Shown here: positions 56,000-58,370 of the stretch, piece after piece
Layout of the letters: the number at the start of each line of letters is the position of its first letter
Position numbering within the stretch: the stretch's first letter is position 1
Origin: Acidobacteriota bacterium
GTDB taxonomy: Bacteria > Acidobacteriota > Terriglobia > Acidiferrales > UBA7541
DNA: 58,370 bases
Reading direction: 5' to 3'
NCBI GenBank assembly: GCA_016201285.1
Contig: JACQDE010000083.1
Coordinates: 1 to 58,370, forward strand
The notes under the pieces: generated by a model
The model's database searches: none
What the model was told of the DNA's origin: nothing
The model's input: the letters and a program-made list of their open reading frames with translations, nothing else
Position numbers and translations under genes: made by a program

Positions 56000-56110
56000 A
56001 TGAACCGAGCGGAACGACAACGCGAACTTCGCGGTGCGCTCGAATCGCGCATTCTGGTGCTCGACGGCGCGATGGGCACGATGCTGCAACAGGCCCGCCT
56101 GACCGCCGCG
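56000..56110 (+). pseudogene. metH: 5' stub of cobalamin-dependent methionine synthase
   Basis: The frame starts MNRAERQRELRGAL and continues RILVLDGAMGTMLQ..RLTAAE, the very N-terminus of MetH/homocysteine S-methyltransferases. After about 37 residues similarity stops and the frame runs into the antisense 3' end of the next gene. More than 1100 residues are missing. The rest of the gene was lost or separated by a rearrangement with its breakpoint near 56110. Confidence 0.7.
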
Positions 56111-56135
56111 GAACTGGCGCGGAAGGGCTGGGCTG

Positions 56136-56555
56136 TCACGGCGTGCCCGGTTGCGCCGCCTGGGCCTTCTGCTGCTCTTCGATGAGCTGTCTCACCTTGG
56201 AATTCTTCGCGACCGGTTCAATGAGAAGTATTTGGGACGCGTTCAGGATGGTGCGACTGGGGGCATGCCACTCACCGCCTCTTTTCACGAGGACACTGGT
56301 AGGCCTCTTCGTGATGGGGTCTTCAGTGGTCTGCACGTAATAGACATCTGTGATGACGGGATGGGAGCTGCCCAGATCGTGGAGCTTTCCAAAATAAACC
56401 TGCCCGTTCGTCAAAAGCACCGCGTAGTATTCGGACTCGCTCTTTTCGTCTTTGCCGAAGGAGGGAATATCGTCACTCTGGAACCTACTGCAGGATAGTC
56501 CGCTCAGTAAGAGCACAAAAACTAAGAGGATTCTCAGTCTAGAACCGGTGGTCAT
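56136..56555 (-). CDS. Small lipoprotein of unknown function
   Basis: A 139-residue predicted lipoprotein. Signal ILLVFVLLLSGLSC with Cys as lipidation site, then a beta-rich body (YYAVLLTNGQVYFGKLHDLG, YYVQTTEDPITKRPTSVLVKRGGEWHAPSRTILN) and a C-terminal Gln/Ala helix. No named family is recognised; the body looks like a small SH3-like or Sm-like beta barrel. GGGAGG ten bases before the ATG supports the start. Its 3' end abuts the metH stub, so this gene probably came in with the rearrangement that cut metH. Confidence 0.7.
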   Translation of the reverse strand: MTTGSRLRILLVFVLLLSGLSCSRFQSDDIPSFGKDEKSESEYYAVLLTNGQVYFGKLHDLGSSHPVITDVYYVQTTEDPITKRPTSVLVKRGGEWHAPSRTILNASQILLIEPVAKNSKVRQLIEEQQKAQAAQPGTP

Positions 56556-56809
56556 TGGGTCGGCGCCTCCCCATTCGGGGTGATTTCAAGAGGTCTTAGG
56601 ATATACCTTTCCTGTGCGGACGGACACGTAAGAAACAGCGCCGTGCCGGGATCGGGTCGAGGCTTTTCAGAGTCTGAAAATCTCCCTCGCCTGCCGATGT
56701 GCATGCCGGATGGTTCAATGCGCGGAAACGGGAGTACTCCTCAGTGGGAGATGGCCCCCATCGCGATCCTTCTGCCTGACGTTCAGGAGTTCCGAATGAA
56801 CCGGCGCCA

Positions 56810-58201
56810 TCAGACCGATTCGCGCAGGAACAGGGAACGCGGCCGCGCGTGAGTTCCGCGCCGGCGGGCCAGGTAGCCCAAGACGATCAGGCCAGTGCTG
56901 AACAGGAGCACGGTCGCTGGTTCCGGGGTCTGCTGAACGATCGTGAAGGGCTGGCCGGAAATGACACCCAGGGGGATGTTGGAAGTGAACGTCTGACTAA
57001 AGACGTTAAAAGTCCCCAAGTTGAAATTGACACTGAAAAGCGGACCGAAGCCAGTGCAGAACGACAGAAGACAAAAGCCGCCGGCCCCTCCGGACAAAAA
57101 GAAGTTCGGGTTCAAAGCGAAGGTCGTCGTATTGCTGAAGTTGCCGGTAAGTGCCAAGGAAGGGAAAATAGTGAGCTGGTTCACTCCCTGGGGGAAGGCA
57201 ATCCCCAGCGTGGATATACTGGTTCCCAGTGGAACCGTAATCGTCTGGCCGGTTTGCGCGACATAAAGGGTCAACGCGGCAGAGGGAGCGAGCGAAAAAA
57301 CTTGATTGACGAGCATGTTCAGGTTGGCGGTCGCGTCGAGGACGTTATAGCTGAGGCAGCCATCGGGGCAGGAACCCAGGACGCCGCTTAACGGAGGTAT
57401 TTGGAAAAAGCTGGCGGCAAGATTGGTGGCATTTACGCTAAGCGAAAGCACGCTGGTCGAAGCCGAGGAATTCAGAACCGAGGTGCCGCTCCCACTGGTT
57501 GCCTGGGGAAGGTTGACCTGAACTGAACCCAGAACTGATCCCAACACACCAGGAATAATAATGGGCTGGCCGATGACCGGAGCGGAAATCCCGACCACCT
57601 GGACGAGCCCGTTTCCATTGCGATTAAACGAAGCGAGTTGGTTCACTGAATTTATGTTGACGAGCTGTCCTCCCACATTTATGAAGCAACCGAAGGCACA
57701 CACTTGCAGGCTGGCACTGAGCTGGGCTTGTATGACGAGATCCGTGTACGCTTGCAAGGAAGGGGAAGTTGTGTTCATGACGCCAAGCCCGAACTGCGCG
57801 GGATTGATCGTAATGTTCGCTTGTTGCCCATGGGGGACGATGGTCGGGAATCCTAGACCCACGCTGGCGGGAACAGTTGCACTCATCGCCCCGGCAGTGG
57901 CGGACAACCCCACGTTAACGCCCAGCTGACCCGATGTGGACATGCTGAGCTGGCTGCCGAAGCATCCAAAGAAACCACAGCCCACGCCAGGGCCAGAGGT
58001 AAACCCTGTATTCCAGGAGGGACCATAAAAATTCTGGAAGTTAAGTGTTGAATTCTGGGATCCCCACAGGCCTGCGCCACTCACTCCAAAGGTGCCAGAA
58101 ATCGTCGTGGTAGCTCCATCGGCGCGGGCCGGCTGCGGCGCCATCAGTGCCAACGCAAAAGCGATAACTCCGGCCACACTGAGTTTCCGGGCCCCTCTCA
58201 T
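56810..58201 (-). CDS. PEP-CTERM sorting-domain protein
   Basis: A 463-residue secreted protein: signal peptide (GVIAFALALMAPQPARA), a long Asn/Ser/Thr/Gly-rich body with many short beta repeats and a few Cys pairs (GCGFFGCFG, CAFGCFI), then a PEP-CTERM signal TPEPATVLLFSTGLIVLGYLARRR. The tail after the basic cluster is longer than usual (about 15 residues). It is probably an exosortase substrate in the envelope. AGGAGG six bases upstream fixes the ATG. An IS3-type element ends about 30 bases upstream and may have replaced its promoter. Confidence 0.85.
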   Translation of the reverse strand: MRGARKLSVAGVIAFALALMAPQPARADGATTTISGTFGVSGAGLWGSQNSTLNFQNFYGPSWNTGFTSGPGVGCGFFGCFGSQLSMSTSGQLGVNVGLSATAGAMSATVPASVGLGFPTIVPHGQQANITINPAQFGLGVMNTTSPSLQAYTDLVIQAQLSASLQVCAFGCFINVGGQLVNINSVNQLASFNRNGNGLVQVVGISAPVIGQPIIIPGVLGSVLGSVQVNLPQATSGSGTSVLNSSASTSVLSLSVNATNLAASFFQIPPLSGVLGSCPDGCLSYNVLDATANLNMLVNQVFSLAPSAALTLYVAQTGQTITVPLGTSISTLGIAFPQGVNQLTIFPSLALTGNFSNTTTFALNPNFFLSGGAGGFCLLSFCTGFGPLFSVNFNLGTFNVFSQTFTSNIPLGVISGQPFTIVQQTPEPATVLLFSTGLIVLGYLARRRGTHARPRSLFLRESV

Positions 58202-58230
58202 TGCCAACCTCCTGTAGGTTAGATACAGAC

Positions 58231-58370
58231 CTGTAGTGCACCCTTCTAATTTAGACAGTCAGGGCCTCGTTTTTTAGTACACCTGTGAAAGCCAAGAAGG
58301 CCTCCCGTGGGGTGCGGTTTGCCACCCCGCGATGCGGCCGGTCGTGATTGTACTCCCCGATCCAACGAGC
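58231..58370. mobile_element. Right end of an IS3-type insertion sequence (truncated by window)
   Basis: The end of the transposase gene and about 20 bases of non-coding terminus (TGTAGTGCACCCTTCT, a plausible inverted-repeat end) lie at the window edge. The other end is not visible. Confidence 0.6.
58251..58370 (-). CDS. IS3-family transposase, C-terminal end (partial)
   Basis: The last 39 residues are visible: RWIGEYNHDRPHRGV followed by TPREAF, the typical end of the rve integrase core in IS3-group OrfB transposases, then a short tail and TAA. The gene enters from beyond 58370. It would form the DDE catalytic transposase; the catalytic residues lie outside the window. Confidence 0.85.
   Translation of the reverse strand, partial: ARWIGEYNHDRPHRGVANRTPREAFLAFTGVLKNEALTV

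Overview
The window looks like chromosomal DNA of an Acidobacteriota member, probably Terriglobia-like. This is inferred from the gene set, not from a search. Supporting signs are a GC-rich background, a 1186-residue Oar-type TonB-dependent receptor with an N-terminal carboxypeptidase-regulatory-like domain, a 1074-residue BNR/VPS10-type repeat protein, two PEP-CTERM proteins, an ECF sigma/zinc-finger anti-sigma pair, and many short palindromic or MITE-like repeats of the kind common in that phylum (cores such as GTCATTCCGAGCGAAGCGA or GGGCTAAAGCCC). No rRNA, CRISPR array, prophage or plasmid replication gene is visible.

Layout. 1-960: tRNA-Ser(TGA) with two upstream fossils of its 3' end, then a PilZ gene. 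960-3761: a single-chain MmeI-like restriction-modification enzyme, followed by about 1 kb of decayed repeats. 4806-10936: M20 dipeptidase, HU, an SDR oxidoreductase, a cytochrome c, a POT-like transporter and threonine dehydrogenase (tdh). 11133-14880: a PEP-CTERM protein, kbl (the partner of tdh) and a DUF5666-type lipoprotein. 14976-21189: anti-sigma/bactofilin-like membrane protein, its ECF sigma factor, and the TonB-dependent receptor. 21465-24509: der, a MerR regulator, tRNA-Pro(GGG), surE. 24573-33702: secreted amidohydrolase, BNR protein, nickel/cobalt transporter, and a large LplT-PlsC-Aas type fusion. 33893-38948: tRNA-Asn(GTT), two 89-residue proteins (one resembling ribosomal protein eL13), thiI, a Gly-rich RRM protein, an acyl-CoA synthetase. 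38945-39994: an A/T-rich SIR2-like gene overlapping the synthetase stop codon. 40014-49063: an almost gap-free arginine cluster read on the minus strand, argR-C-B-D-F-G-H-A-J, with an ARG-box-like site in front of argR. 49295-55882: TonB C-terminal protein, degenerate receiver, typA, a ClpB-D2-like AAA+ ATPase fused to a receiver, an MDMPI-type protein, an exported methyltransferase. 55980-58370: a metH stub, a lipoprotein, a second PEP-CTERM protein and the end of an IS3-type transposase running off the window.

How the genes work together. The arg cluster carries every step from glutamate to arginine plus the repressor. tdh and kbl together convert threonine to glycine and acetyl-CoA. The sigma/anti-sigma pair, the Oar receptor, the TonB C-terminal protein and the PEP-CTERM proteins are envelope functions.

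The most unusual points are: palindromic repeats that appear to have inserted in frame into conserved genes (der and argJ) and that abut or supply stop codons elsewhere; the AAA+/receiver fusion near a receiver lacking its phospho-acceptor; the bacterial eL13-like protein; and the probably acquired SIR2-like gene. Start sites were chosen from Shine-Dalgarno sequences and family length; all functions are assigned by motif reading without a database search.
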